Source: Acidobacteriota bacterium
GTDB taxonomy: Bacteria > Acidobacteriota > Blastocatellia > Pyrinomonadales > Pyrinomonadaceae
Length of the DNA: 7,366 bases
Direction: 5' to 3'
Assembly (NCBI GenBank): GCA_019247865.1
Contig: JAFBAJ010000298.1
Span: 1-7,366 of the forward strand
This document shows positions 1 through 5,700 of the stretch, piece by piece. Positions within the stretch are counted from its first letter, which is position 1, and the number at the start of each line of letters is the position of its first letter. Below the pieces are notes generated by a model. The model ran no database searches. It had not been told where the DNA came from and saw only the letters and a list, made by a program, of their open reading frames with translations. A program made the position numbers and the translations under genes.

Positions 1-296
1 CGTTTCTGCCGCAGGCCGAAGCGCGAGAACTGGTCGTAGATGATCGGGTCGATGGCGATTGAAGCGCGGCTGAGCCAGTAGGCCAGCGCCTGCTGGCGCG
101 GCGAGAGGTCGCGGAAGCTGTCTGCCTCGACCTGTATAAAGCCGGTCGCGCCGACGCGCTCGACCAGCGAGCCGGTCTCAGGTTTGGCGGCCGCACGCGC
201 CCTGGGCTTCTGTCCGAACGTCAGCGGACACGCGAGCGCAACGATCAGGAAGAGTGAAATGAGCGATAGAATTCGTGCCTGTTTCAACTTTTGCAT
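1..296 (-). CDS. M49-family (dipeptidyl peptidase III-like) exported peptidase, N-terminal part, truncated by the window edge
   Basis: The frame reads from ATG at 296-294 leftwards with no stop to position 1, giving 98 residues. It opens with a basic n-region and a hydrophobic stretch (ISLFLIVALACPLTFG), a probable signal peptide that places the protein outside the cytoplasm. The Cys in ALAC is not a convincing lipobox. After a short Ala/Pro-rich linker comes a block containing GATGFIQVEADSFRDL, LAYWLSRASIAIDPIIYDQ and FSRFGLRQK, which I recognise as the start of bacterial M49 zinc peptidases of the dipeptidyl peptidase III type. Those enzymes remove dipeptides from peptide N-termini. The HExxxH-type zinc motif would lie outside the window, so catalytic competence cannot be judged. 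GAGGAG (302-297) abuts the ATG with no spacer, so TTG at codon 4 (287-285) is a possible alternative start with better spacing. The gene diverges from the peroxiredoxin operon. Confidence 0.6.
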   Translation of the reverse strand, partial: MQKLKQARILSLISLFLIVALACPLTFGQKPRARAAAKPETGSLVERVGATGFIQVEADSFRDLSPRQQALAYWLSRASIAIDPIIYDQFSRFGLRQK

Positions 297-328
297 CTCC
301 TCTGGCTTTGATGAATCGGGAAGGAAAG

Positions 329-334
329 ATTGTA
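329..334 (-). promoter_or_regulatory. Possible -10 element for the M49 peptidase gene
   Basis: On the minus strand TACAAT (334-329) matches the -10 consensus at five of six positions and would start transcription about 25 nt before the ATG at 296. The hexamer 17 nt upstream is GC-rich and does not resemble TTGACA, so this is a weak call based on one box and its position. Confidence 0.3.
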
Positions 335-395
335 CCTCAACGAGTCTGGTACGCGCCGCGTGCGCGCCGGGTTTCAGCCGCGCGACTGTTTTCGG

Positions 396-415
396 CTTTC
401 CGAATTTTCGGAAAG
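396..415. repeat. Perfect 20-bp palindrome (9-bp arms, 2-nt spacer)
   Basis: CTTTCCGAA (396-404) and TTCGGAAAG (407-415) are exact inverted copies separated by TT. The site lies 4 bases left of the REP-like element, about 100 nt upstream of the -35 box of the rightward operon and 60-85 nt upstream of the possible leftward -10 box. It could be an operator for a dimeric regulator, a small hairpin, or an outer part of the repeat element. The sequence does not decide between these. Confidence 0.5.
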
Positions 416-418
416 TAT

Positions 419-495
419 AGCTCACGCAAAGGCGCAAAGACGCAAAGGAAAAGCTTAACTGTTTTCTTTGCGTCACCAGCGCCTTGGCGTGAGCT
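419..495. repeat. REP-like palindromic element, copy 1 (imperfect)
   Basis: The ends AGCTCACGC (419-427) and GCGTGAGCT (487-495) are exact inverted copies. The left arm continues with CGCAAAG-type iterations, and the right arm mirrors it imperfectly, for example TTTGCGTC then ACCAGCGCC instead of a clean CGCAAAG complement. The centre contains AAGCTTAACT (451-460), identical to the centre of the second copy at 5651-5660. Both copies lie in the same orientation in non-coding DNA and are about 70 bp long, which indicates a dispersed element. The degenerate right arm suggests this is the older or decayed copy. Iterated CGCAAAG palindromes are known to give rise to spurious protein predictions in several bacterial phyla. 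Confidence 0.8.
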
Positions 496-513
496 TCCTG
501 AGCGCGGTCTAGC

Positions 514-542
514 TTGCTGCGTCTCATGCCATTGAGTATGAT
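514..542 (+). promoter_or_regulatory. Promoter for the peroxiredoxin operon
   Basis: TTGCTG (514-519) and TATGAT (537-542) are separated by exactly 17 nt. The -10 box matches the sigma-70 consensus at five of six positions and the -35 at the key TTG. Transcription would start near 549, leaving a leader of about 46 nt before the ATG at 595. The promoter lies immediately to the right of the REP-like element. Confidence 0.55.
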
Positions 543-594
543 GCGTAAAATGCCGGAACAACTTATCAGTTTGATTACAGAGAGAGGTTGAAAG

Positions 595-1203
595 ATGAAA
601 GTACGTCATCAGACATTCAGCATATTTTTCGTCGTGGCGCTCGTCTTTGCGACGGCCGCCTTCGCGCGCAACGAGACGAAGACGAGCGCCGCTCCCGCCG
701 CTCCTAAGGTCGGCGAGGCCGCGCCGGATTTCAGTCTCCCCTACGCGACGCAGGAGAAGCTCGTGCTCGACCCTAAGGAGTATATGTCGCTCTCATCCCT
801 GCGCGGGAAGAACGTCATCCTGGCCTTCTATCCGGCGGACTGGTCCGGCGGCTGCACGAAAGAGGTCTGCACGCTGCGCGACACGTTCATGGAACTGGGC
901 AAGCTGAACGCGACCGTGCTCGGCATCAGCGGCGACTACGTCTTCTCGCATCAGGAGTGGGCCAAGTTCCACAAGCTGCAATTCCCGCTGCTCTCCGACC
1001 ACGACCACAAGATCGCGCGCCTCTATGACAGCTACATGGAGGACAGAGGCTTCAACAAGCGCACGATCTACCTCATCGACAAAGACGGCGTCGTGCGCTA
1101 CGTCAACCTCGCTTTCAAAGCCGGAGACAAGGCCGATTACGACGCCCTGCGCGCCGAGCTGGAAAAGCTGAACGCACCGGCCAAGACAGAGAAGGCGGGA
1201 TAG
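595..1203 (+). CDS. Exported peroxiredoxin (AhpC/TSA redoxin, BCP-like)
   Basis: This 202-residue thioredoxin-fold peroxidase should reduce hydrogen peroxide or organic peroxides through a reactive cysteine. Residues 1-24 form a signal peptide ending in FAFARN-like sequence (probable cut after AFA, 22-24), so it acts in the periplasm or outside the inner membrane. The domain begins with VGEAAPDFSLP (39-49). The active site FYPADWSGGCTKEVC (78-92) gives the Pro-x3-Ser/Thr-x2-Cys signature with P80, S84 and peroxidatic C87. C92, five residues later, is where BCP-type enzymes carry their resolving cysteine. R156 in KRTIYLIDKDG is the conserved active-site arginine. Length is usual for the family plus a leader. 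AGAGAGG (581-587) lies 7 nt before the ATG. It is the first gene of the likely operon with ygfZ. The electron donor is not visible here. Confidence 0.88.
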   Translation: MKVRHQTFSIFFVVALVFATAAFARNETKTSAAPAAPKVGEAAPDFSLPYATQEKLVLDPKEYMSLSSLRGKNVILAFYPADWSGGCTKEVCTLRDTFMELGKLNATVLGISGDYVFSHQEWAKFHKLQFPLLSDHDHKIARLYDSYMEDRGFNKRTIYLIDKDGVVRYVNLAFKAGDKADYDALRAELEKLNAPAKTEKAG

Positions 1204-1213
1204 AAATTCATTT

Positions 1214-2278
1214 ATGTCCGGAGTTTCAGAGCAAGTGGGAATCGGGCGCGAGGCTTTGCTTGAATACGCTGCCGTACGCGAGGGCGGCGCGGGGCTGCTT
1301 GACCTCGGCGCGCGCGGGCGCGTGCTGGTCAGCGGCTCGGAGGCCGTGCAGTTTCTGAACGGCCTGATCACGAACGACGTGAAGGCGCTCGGCGCAGGCG
1401 CGTGGATGCAGGCCGCTTTCCCGAACGCGCAGGGGCGTCTGCTGGCGCACGTGCGCGTGCTGCATGTGACGGAGGGTTTTCTCTTCGACACGGAGGCAGC
1501 GACGCGCGAGGTTGTGCTCAAGACGCTGAGCCGCTTCACGCTCGCGGGCGATTTCCGCGTGACGGAGCTGACGGACGAGATGACCGCGCTCTCTTTGCAG
1601 GGCGCGGGCGCGTTGGAGTTGATCCGGCGCGTGCTCGGCGAAGAGGCGGCGCGTGTCGAGCAAGGGCGCGTGGCAGAGGTCGATTGGAACGGGCGCGCCC
1701 TCAAAGTGATCCGGGCGACGCACACGGGCGAGGACGGCTTTGACATCTTCGTGAGTGGGGCTGAGGGAGAGGCTGTGCGGGACGCTTTGACGGAGGCGGG
1801 CGCGGTCGTGGTCGGCGCGGAAGCTCTGGAAACCTTGCGCATCGAAGCGGGGCTGCCGCTTTACGGCGTGGATGTGGACGAGAGCAACGTCGTGCTCGAA
1901 GCGGCGCAGGACGAGGCCGTGAGCTACACTAAAGGCTGTTATATCGGGCAGGAGATCATCGCGCGCATACACTGGCGCGGCCACGTCGCCAAGCGCCTCG
2001 CGGGCGTCGTGCTGGACGAAGGCGGAAGCACACGCCGCGAAGACCGCGTGTGCTCTGCCGATGGCAAAGAGATCGGACGCATCACGTCGGCCGCTTTCTC
2101 GCCCCGCCTCAAACGCTTCATCGGCCTCGGCCTCATCAGGTACGATTACCTCAGACACGGGACGGAGGCGCTGGTCGTCTCGGATGAGACGGAACAGAAG
2201 GCGCACATCTCTGACCTGCCGCTCGTGCGCGGAAGCTGGCAGGCGCAAAGCGAGTCCGCGCCGGAGAAGGCCGTATGA
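1214..2278 (+). CDS. ygfZ: YgfZ/GcvT-family folate-binding protein
   Basis: This 354-residue protein resembles aminomethyltransferase GcvT but carries the YgfZ signature KGCYIGQE at 240-247, with C242 as the conserved cysteine. The block before it, ETLRIEAGLPLYGVDVDES (206-224), and the block after, IIARIHWRGHVAKRL (248-262), are also characteristic. The N-terminal part contains FLNGLITNDVKAL (47-59), typical of the tetrahydrofolate-binding fold. In E. coli, YgfZ is a cytoplasmic folate-binding protein needed for full activity of some Fe-S enzymes such as the tRNA methylthiotransferase MiaB, and for resistance to certain oxidants. It is not a glycine-cleavage T protein. Length is close to the E. 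coli protein. It starts 10 nt after the peroxiredoxin stop with only a weak ribosome-binding site, which fits read-through within an operon. An oxidative-stress link is an inference from this pairing. Confidence 0.88.
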   Translation: MSGVSEQVGIGREALLEYAAVREGGAGLLDLGARGRVLVSGSEAVQFLNGLITNDVKALGAGAWMQAAFPNAQGRLLAHVRVLHVTEGFLFDTEAATREVVLKTLSRFTLAGDFRVTELTDEMTALSLQGAGALELIRRVLGEEAARVEQGRVAEVDWNGRALKVIRATHTGEDGFDIFVSGAEGEAVRDALTEAGAVVVGAEALETLRIEAGLPLYGVDVDESNVVLEAAQDEAVSYTKGCYIGQEIIARIHWRGHVAKRLAGVVLDEGGSTRREDRVCSADGKEIGRITSAAFSPRLKRFIGLGLIRYDYLRHGTEALVVSDETEQKAHISDLPLVRGSWQAQSESAPEKAV

Positions 2279-2565
2279 GCGAGGAGCCGTTGGCGTCCGG
2301 CGAGGCACAGGCGCGCGATCTGGATCGGTCTCAGGCGAGGCTCGCGTATTCGATCATCAGCGCGCTGCTGGAGCACACGCGCGTCGTCAGCGACCTGGTG
2401 GCACTGATGGCGCAGGTGCTCGACGAAGAGACGACCAAAGCCCTGACCAACACGCCGCAGTGGCATGCCTATCTCGACAGCCGCCGCGCGATGGAGCGCA
2501 CGCGCGCGGAGGTTGAAGAGTTCACAGACGTGATGACACGGCTCGGCGCAGACGAACCCTCCTGA
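2275..2565 (+). CDS. Unrecognised small helical protein translationally coupled to ygfZ
   Basis: The 96-residue frame starts with ATG inside the ygfZ stop (ATGA at 2275-2278) and has a strong GGAGAAGG (2263-2270) 4 nt upstream, both of which support a real, coupled gene. I do not recognise the family. Composition predicts mostly alpha helix: residues 20-48 (ARLAYSIISALLEHTRVVSD then LVALMAQVL) form an amphipathic to hydrophobic helix, and residues 64-89 are charged and coiled-coil-like (SRRAMERTRAEVEEF). There is no signal peptide, no cysteine and no obvious transmembrane span, so a cytoplasmic protein is most likely. Its position as the last gene after ygfZ suggests a role with YgfZ or in the same stress response, but this is only positional inference. 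Confidence 0.7.
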   Translation: MSEEPLASGEAQARDLDRSQARLAYSIISALLEHTRVVSDLVALMAQVLDEETTKALTNTPQWHAYLDSRRAMERTRAEVEEFTDVMTRLGADEPS

Positions 2566-2605
2566 AAGCCTCTGAAAAAAGCTGGGCCTTTATCCCCGCT
2601 CAGTC
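2566..2605 (+). terminator. Possible weak terminator after the peroxiredoxin-ygfZ operon
   Basis: CTGGGC (2582-2587) can pair with GCTCAG (2598-2603), with one G-U pair and a 10-nt loop. The following bases are only moderately T-rich and include the next promoter. This is a weak candidate. A rho-dependent end, or read-through into the next gene, is equally possible. Confidence 0.22.
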
Positions 2606-2634
2606 TTGACTCTATCTTTTAATAAGCATAGGAT
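2606..2634 (+). promoter_or_regulatory. Promoter for the HYR/DUF11 surface-protein gene
   Basis: TTGACT (2606-2611) and TAGGAT (2629-2634) are separated by exactly 17 nt, a good sigma-70 type arrangement (five of six and four of six matches). The spacer is AT-rich against a GC-rich background. Transcription would begin near 2641. The gene therefore probably has its own promoter, separate from the upstream operon. Confidence 0.6.
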
Positions 2635-2640
2635 GTGCGC

Positions 2641-2797
2641 TGCTTCAAAAGGTCTGCGCTGTAAGTACAGTCATTCCCGGCAGTTTTCCAGTGAAATATT
2701 CAGCGATTTCCAAAAGGTTGAGCCCTCGCTTGGTTTCGCTAGCTCAGCCGGTACAACTCAATACACCCTAGTCCTGAGATTAAAGGAGAAAAGCGAT
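2641..2797 (+). other. Long 5' leader of the surface-protein gene, with potential RNA structure
   Basis: About 157 nt lie between the predicted transcription start and the ATG at 2798. The frame is open through here, but the encoded sequence is not protein-like and base composition is more AT-rich than the coding DNA, so I treat it as untranslated. GGTTGAGC (2716-2723) can pair with GCTCAGCC (2742-2749) as an 8-bp stem with one G-U pair. CTGTA-AG-TACAG (2659-2670) is a short palindrome near the 5' end. AAGGAG (2783-2788) is a good ribosome-binding site 9 nt before ATG. I could not match the leader to a known riboswitch class; in particular the c-di-GMP-I core is not apparent. Confidence 0.4.
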
Positions 2798-5605
2798 ATG
2801 CACCCCCGCCGCCCAAGCACCCCACTTCTCATTGCCATAAATGCGACGAAAAAGAGCTTATCCAGAATAACCAAGATGAACCGGAAGCGGGCATCCCTCT
2901 CTGTCCGGTTAATACTTTCAAGCGCACTGATACTCGCGGTCCTCGGAAGCGTCTCCTTCTATTCCGGGGCTTCCGCGCGCCATCTCAGCATCACCACGAT
3001 GCTGAATAGTCTGGCCGGGTCTTCGGCCCTCAGACCGGCGGCGCAGATCGCGGCGACCGAATCGATTGATACTTTCGCCAGCGATTGTTCGACGTCGCAG
3101 AACAGCTTCCAGCTGGGCAACACGGTCTGCGCCGTAGCGACGGGCGCGCCTGCTCCTTTCTTTGGAGTCAAACAGAGACGCTTTCAATGGGTCGCGCCGA
3201 ACGGCGCGGTCGCCAGGCTGACGGACATTACGACCGACCCGGCGCAGGACAGCTATACCATTCCGACGACGGGCCCGTTCGCACAGCCCGGCACATGGGC
3301 CGTCAGAACGATCAAGAACAACGGCAGTGTGGCCTCGCTCACGCGCTTCGTCGTGCGCGACCCGGCCCACGCGCGGGTTGATCTGAACGTGTTCAAGAAC
3401 GGGCCGCTCGATGTCAAAGCGAACGGCGCTGCCGTCTATCAGGTCACGGTCGAGAATCGCGGGCCGGACGACGCGCAGAACGTGGTGCTGACGGACAACG
3501 TGCCCGCCAACACGACTTTCGTTTCCGACACGCAGAATTCGGGCGACAGCTTTAACTGCACAGACCCGTCTGTCGGCGGCGTGGGGGCGATCACCTGCAC
3601 GCTCGGGACGCTACATGTGGGCGACTCTGCCACTTTCACTTTCATCTTTCAGGTGGACGGCAGTGCGCCGGTCGGCAGCTCGATTGATAACACGGCGACG
3701 GTTTCGAGCGACACCATAGACATCTCTACGGGCAACAACTCTTCGAGCACGCATGCTGGCGTCAATGGCACGATCGGCGGCAACCAGTGTGTGATCGACT
3801 GCCCGGCGGACGTCATCGTGGCGCACGACACGGGAGTGGCGACCGCGGTTGTCAACTATCCTGACCCGACGACGAGCGGCAGCAACTGCGGCGCGGTCAG
3901 CTGCAGCAGCGCTTCCGGCTCAGCCTTCCCGGTCGGCGTGACCACCGTCGTCTGCACGACGGAGGTGCCCGGCACCGAATGCAGCTTTGCGGTGACGGTC
4001 GAAGATACCGTTGCCCCGACCATCAGCTGCCCGGCCGACATCCACACGAATGAAGACTCGGAGGGCGCAGGCATTGCGACCGTCACGTATGCGACGCCGA
4101 GCGGAGCAGATGACAGCAACAGCGTGAGTGTGACCTGCGACCGTCCTTCCGGCTCAGCCTTCCCGGTGGGAACGACGACCGTGACCTGCACGGCGACGGA
4201 TGCGGGCGGCAACGAAGCTGCCTGTAGTTTCGATGTCGTGGTGGATGGAACAGGCGCTTGCGAATTGCATTGCCCGGCCAATGTCGTCGTTGACATCAAC
4301 AGCGGATGCGGCACCATCGTCAACTATCCCGCGCCGACTGCTACCTCCTGCGGCACTGTGCATACTTCAAAGGCTTCCGGAACGTTCTTCCCGGTCGGAG
4401 TCACAACCGTCTCGGTCACGACGACAGCCGGACAGGCCTGCGAGTTCACGGTCACCGTGCGCGAGCACACGAATCCGACATTCACAGCGCCCGGCCCTGC
4501 TTCAGCAGTCGCCGACGCGGATTGTCAGGCGGTCGTGCCGGACTTCACCGCCAACCTCAACCCCCAGGATAACTGCACTGAGTCAGACTTCCTGATCGTC
4601 TCGCAGAATCCGGCGGCGGGAACGGTCGTCTCGGGCGCAGGCCCGCACACCGTCACCGTCTCAGTCACGGATGCTTCGGGCAACACTGCATCCGCGAACA
4701 CGACGTTCACCGTCATAGACGCGACAGCGCCGACCATCACTTTGAACGGCACGAGCCCGATGACGGTTGAATGCCACACCAGCTTTACAGACCCGGGCGC
4801 GACTGCGCATGATTCCTGCGCGGGCGACTTCGCCGCGACGGCGACGGGCACGGTTAATGTCAACACGCCCGGCAGCTACACCATCACCTACAATGCGAGC
4901 GACCCGTCCGGCAATGCCGCGACGCCGGTCACGCGCACGGTCGTCGTGGTGGATACCATCTCGCCGGTGATTACGCTCAACGGCGCGAACCCGATGACGG
5001 TCGAGTGTCATACGGGCTTTACCGATCCGGGCGCGACCGCGACCGACACCTGCGCGGGCAACCTGACGGTGACGGTTACGGGCAGCGTCAACCCGAATGT
5101 GCCCGGCACGTACACGCTGACCTACTCTGCGAATGACGGCAACGGTCATACGACGACGGCCACACGCACGGTCAACGTCGTAGACACGACCGCTCCGACC
5201 ATCACGCTGACCGGACAGAACATCGAGCTCTGGCCGCCCAATCACAAGTACGTCACCATCAACCTGACGCAGCTGGTCGCCAGCGCTTCGGACGGTTGTG
5301 ACGGGACGGTCGACATCAACGACGTGGTCATCAAGAAGGTCACGAGCGATGAGCTGGAGAACAGCGGCGGTGACGGCAACACGCTGAACGACATCGTGAT
5401 CGCCGCCAACTGCAAGTCCGTTCAGCTCAGAGCCGAGCGTGACGGTGGAGGTAATGGCAGGGTCTACACCATCACCTTCCTGGTGAGGGATGCCGCCGGC
5501 AACACGACAACCAAGACGGCGAAGGTCACTGTGCCTAAGAACCAGAACGGCACGCCGGCAGTGGATGACGGCCCGCGTTACACCGTCAACAGCAGCTGCC
5601 AGTAA
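2798..5605 (+). CDS. Large secreted surface protein with DUF11, HYR and Ig-like repeat domains
   Basis: The chosen ATG gives 935 residues and follows AAGGAG (2783-2788) by 9 nt. An upstream TTG at 2606 keeps the frame open but coincides with the -35 box, and ATG at 2876 (codon 27) is a weaker alternative. After a long basic n-region, residues about 34-60 contain a signal-type hydrophobic segment (RLILSSALILAVLGSVSFYS, likely cut after GASA). Domains seen: a unique region (about 70-190); DUF11 at 193-322 (YQVTVENRGPDDAQNVVLTD, SIDNTATVSS); HYR-type modules near 331-408, 409-487 and 488-558, with CPAD/CPAN starts and FPVGxTTV motifs; a HYR-like module at 559-645; two near-identical Ig-like modules at 647-723 and 724-801 (PMTVECHTxFTDPGATA); and a C-terminal domain at 802-935 beginning with ELWPPNHKYV. 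HYR and Ig-like repeats commonly serve in adhesion or surface display. The many paired cysteines suggest disulphides formed outside the cytoplasm. No LPXTG, PEP-CTERM or type IX sorting signal is visible at the C-terminus, so secretion or non-covalent attachment is likely. No enzyme motif is seen. Confidence 0.85.
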   Translation: MHPRRPSTPLLIAINATKKSLSRITKMNRKRASLSVRLILSSALILAVLGSVSFYSGASARHLSITTMLNSLAGSSALRPAAQIAATESIDTFASDCSTSQNSFQLGNTVCAVATGAPAPFFGVKQRRFQWVAPNGAVARLTDITTDPAQDSYTIPTTGPFAQPGTWAVRTIKNNGSVASLTRFVVRDPAHARVDLNVFKNGPLDVKANGAAVYQVTVENRGPDDAQNVVLTDNVPANTTFVSDTQNSGDSFNCTDPSVGGVGAITCTLGTLHVGDSATFTFIFQVDGSAPVGSSIDNTATVSSDTIDISTGNNSSSTHAGVNGTIGGNQCVIDCPADVIVAHDTGVATAVVNYPDPTTSGSNCGAVSCSSASGSAFPVGVTTVVCTTEVPGTECSFAVTVEDTVAPTISCPADIHTNEDSEGAGIATVTYATPSGADDSNSVSVTCDRPSGSAFPVGTTTVTCTATDAGGNEAACSFDVVVDGTGACELHCPANVVVDINSGCGTIVNYPAPTATSCGTVHTSKASGTFFPVGVTTVSVTTTAGQACEFTVTVREHTNPTFTAPGPASAVADADCQAVVPDFTANLNPQDNCTESDFLIVSQNPAAGTVVSGAGPHTVTVSVTDASGNTASANTTFTVIDATAPTITLNGTSPMTVECHTSFTDPGATAHDSCAGDFAATATGTVNVNTPGSYTITYNASDPSGNAATPVTRTVVVVDTISPVITLNGANPMTVECHTGFTDPGATATDTCAGNLTVTVTGSVNPNVPGTYTLTYSANDGNGHTTTATRTVNVVDTTAPTITLTGQNIELWPPNHKYVTINLTQLVASASDGCDGTVDINDVVIKKVTSDELENSGGDGNTLNDIVIAANCKSVQLRAERDGGGNGRVYTITFLVRDAAGNTTTKTAKVTVPKNQNGTPAVDDGPRYTVNSSCQ
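4736..5203 (+). repeat. Tandem Ig-like domain repeat inside the surface-protein gene (two 234-bp units)
   Basis: Units starting at 4736 and 4970 encode 78-residue modules that share LNGxxPMTVECHTxFTDPG, then ATAxDxCAG and later PGxYTxTY. At DNA level many codons differ synonymously (for example GTT/GTC, GAA/GAG, TGC/TGT and CAC/CAT within a few codons), so the duplication is not recent. A third start at about 5201 (TITLTGQ) leads into a different C-terminal domain. Confidence 0.8.
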
Positions 5606-5610
5606 ACGGC

Positions 5611-5693
5611 GAGACGCAAGTCTCACGCAAAGGCGCAAAGGCGCGAAGAAAAGCTTAACTGCTTTCTTCGCGCCTTTGCGCCTTTGCGTGAGA
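5611..5693. repeat. REP-like palindromic element, copy 2 (perfect 31-bp stem), possible bidirectional terminator
   Basis: Positions 5621-5651 and 5663-5693 are exact inverted copies of 31 bases separated by 11 nt. Each arm reads TCTCACGCAAAGGCGCAAAG and on. Allowing one bulged A, the stem extends by GC/GC to leave a TTAACT loop. The centre AAGCTTAACT matches copy 1 at 451-460. Just left, GAGAC (5611-5615) and GTCTC (5620-5624) form a 5-bp stem with a GCAA tetraloop that competes with the base of the large stem. The element fills nearly all of the 95 bp between two converging genes, ending 7 bases from the S9 gene's stop, so it may block or end transcription from both sides. It lacks a U-tract, so a classical intrinsic terminator is not shown. 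Confidence 0.85.
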
Positions 5694-5700
5694 AACGTTC

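Larger units (their letters stand above)
297..594. other. Divergent intergenic region (non-coding)
   Basis: These 298 bases separate two divergently transcribed exported-protein genes. I find no credible gene. The small open frames here, including one on the minus strand across 337-609, mainly translate the palindromic repeat and have no family-like sequence. The region contains a possible -10 box for the leftward gene, a 20-bp palindrome at 396-415, a REP-like element at 419-495 and a promoter for the rightward operon at 514-542, each listed separately. Confidence 0.7.

Noticed and set aside
421..493. CRISPR repeat interpretation of the CGCAAAG iterations
   Set aside because: The iterations are short, contiguous and arranged as an inverted repeat, with no regularly spaced unique spacers and no cas genes nearby.
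337..609. Small open frames across the palindromic elements (also 5490-5723), with CVFAPLREL or FFAPLRLCVR-like translations
   Set aside because: These peptides are translations of the CGCAAAG palindromes, a known source of spurious gene calls.
793..1842. Minus-strand open frame spanning the peroxiredoxin-ygfZ junction
   Set aside because: It crosses two well-supported genes on the other strand, is Ser/Arg/Ala-rich and has no family-like sequence.
1226..2308. Long minus-strand open frame (360 codons) opposite ygfZ
   Set aside because: It is antisense to a strongly supported gene in GC-rich DNA, is rich in Arg, His and Ala, and shows no recognisable domain; typical shadow frame.
2606..2797. 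N-terminal extension of the surface protein from TTG at 2606
   Set aside because: The TTG is the -35 box of a good promoter, the encoded sequence is not protein-like, and a signal-peptide-bearing start with a proper ribosome-binding site exists at 2798.
2730..2797. A tRNA gene, suggested by TAGCTCAGCCGGTA
   Set aside because: There is no pairing D-stem, no 5-bp anticodon stem, no T-arm GTTCRA sequence and no acceptor-stem pairing.
4661..5638. Long minus-strand open frame (325 codons) opposite the 3' half of the surface-protein gene
   Set aside because: Arg/Val/Asp-rich translation mirrors the Thr-rich coding strand and lacks domain features; its start lies in the palindromic repeat.
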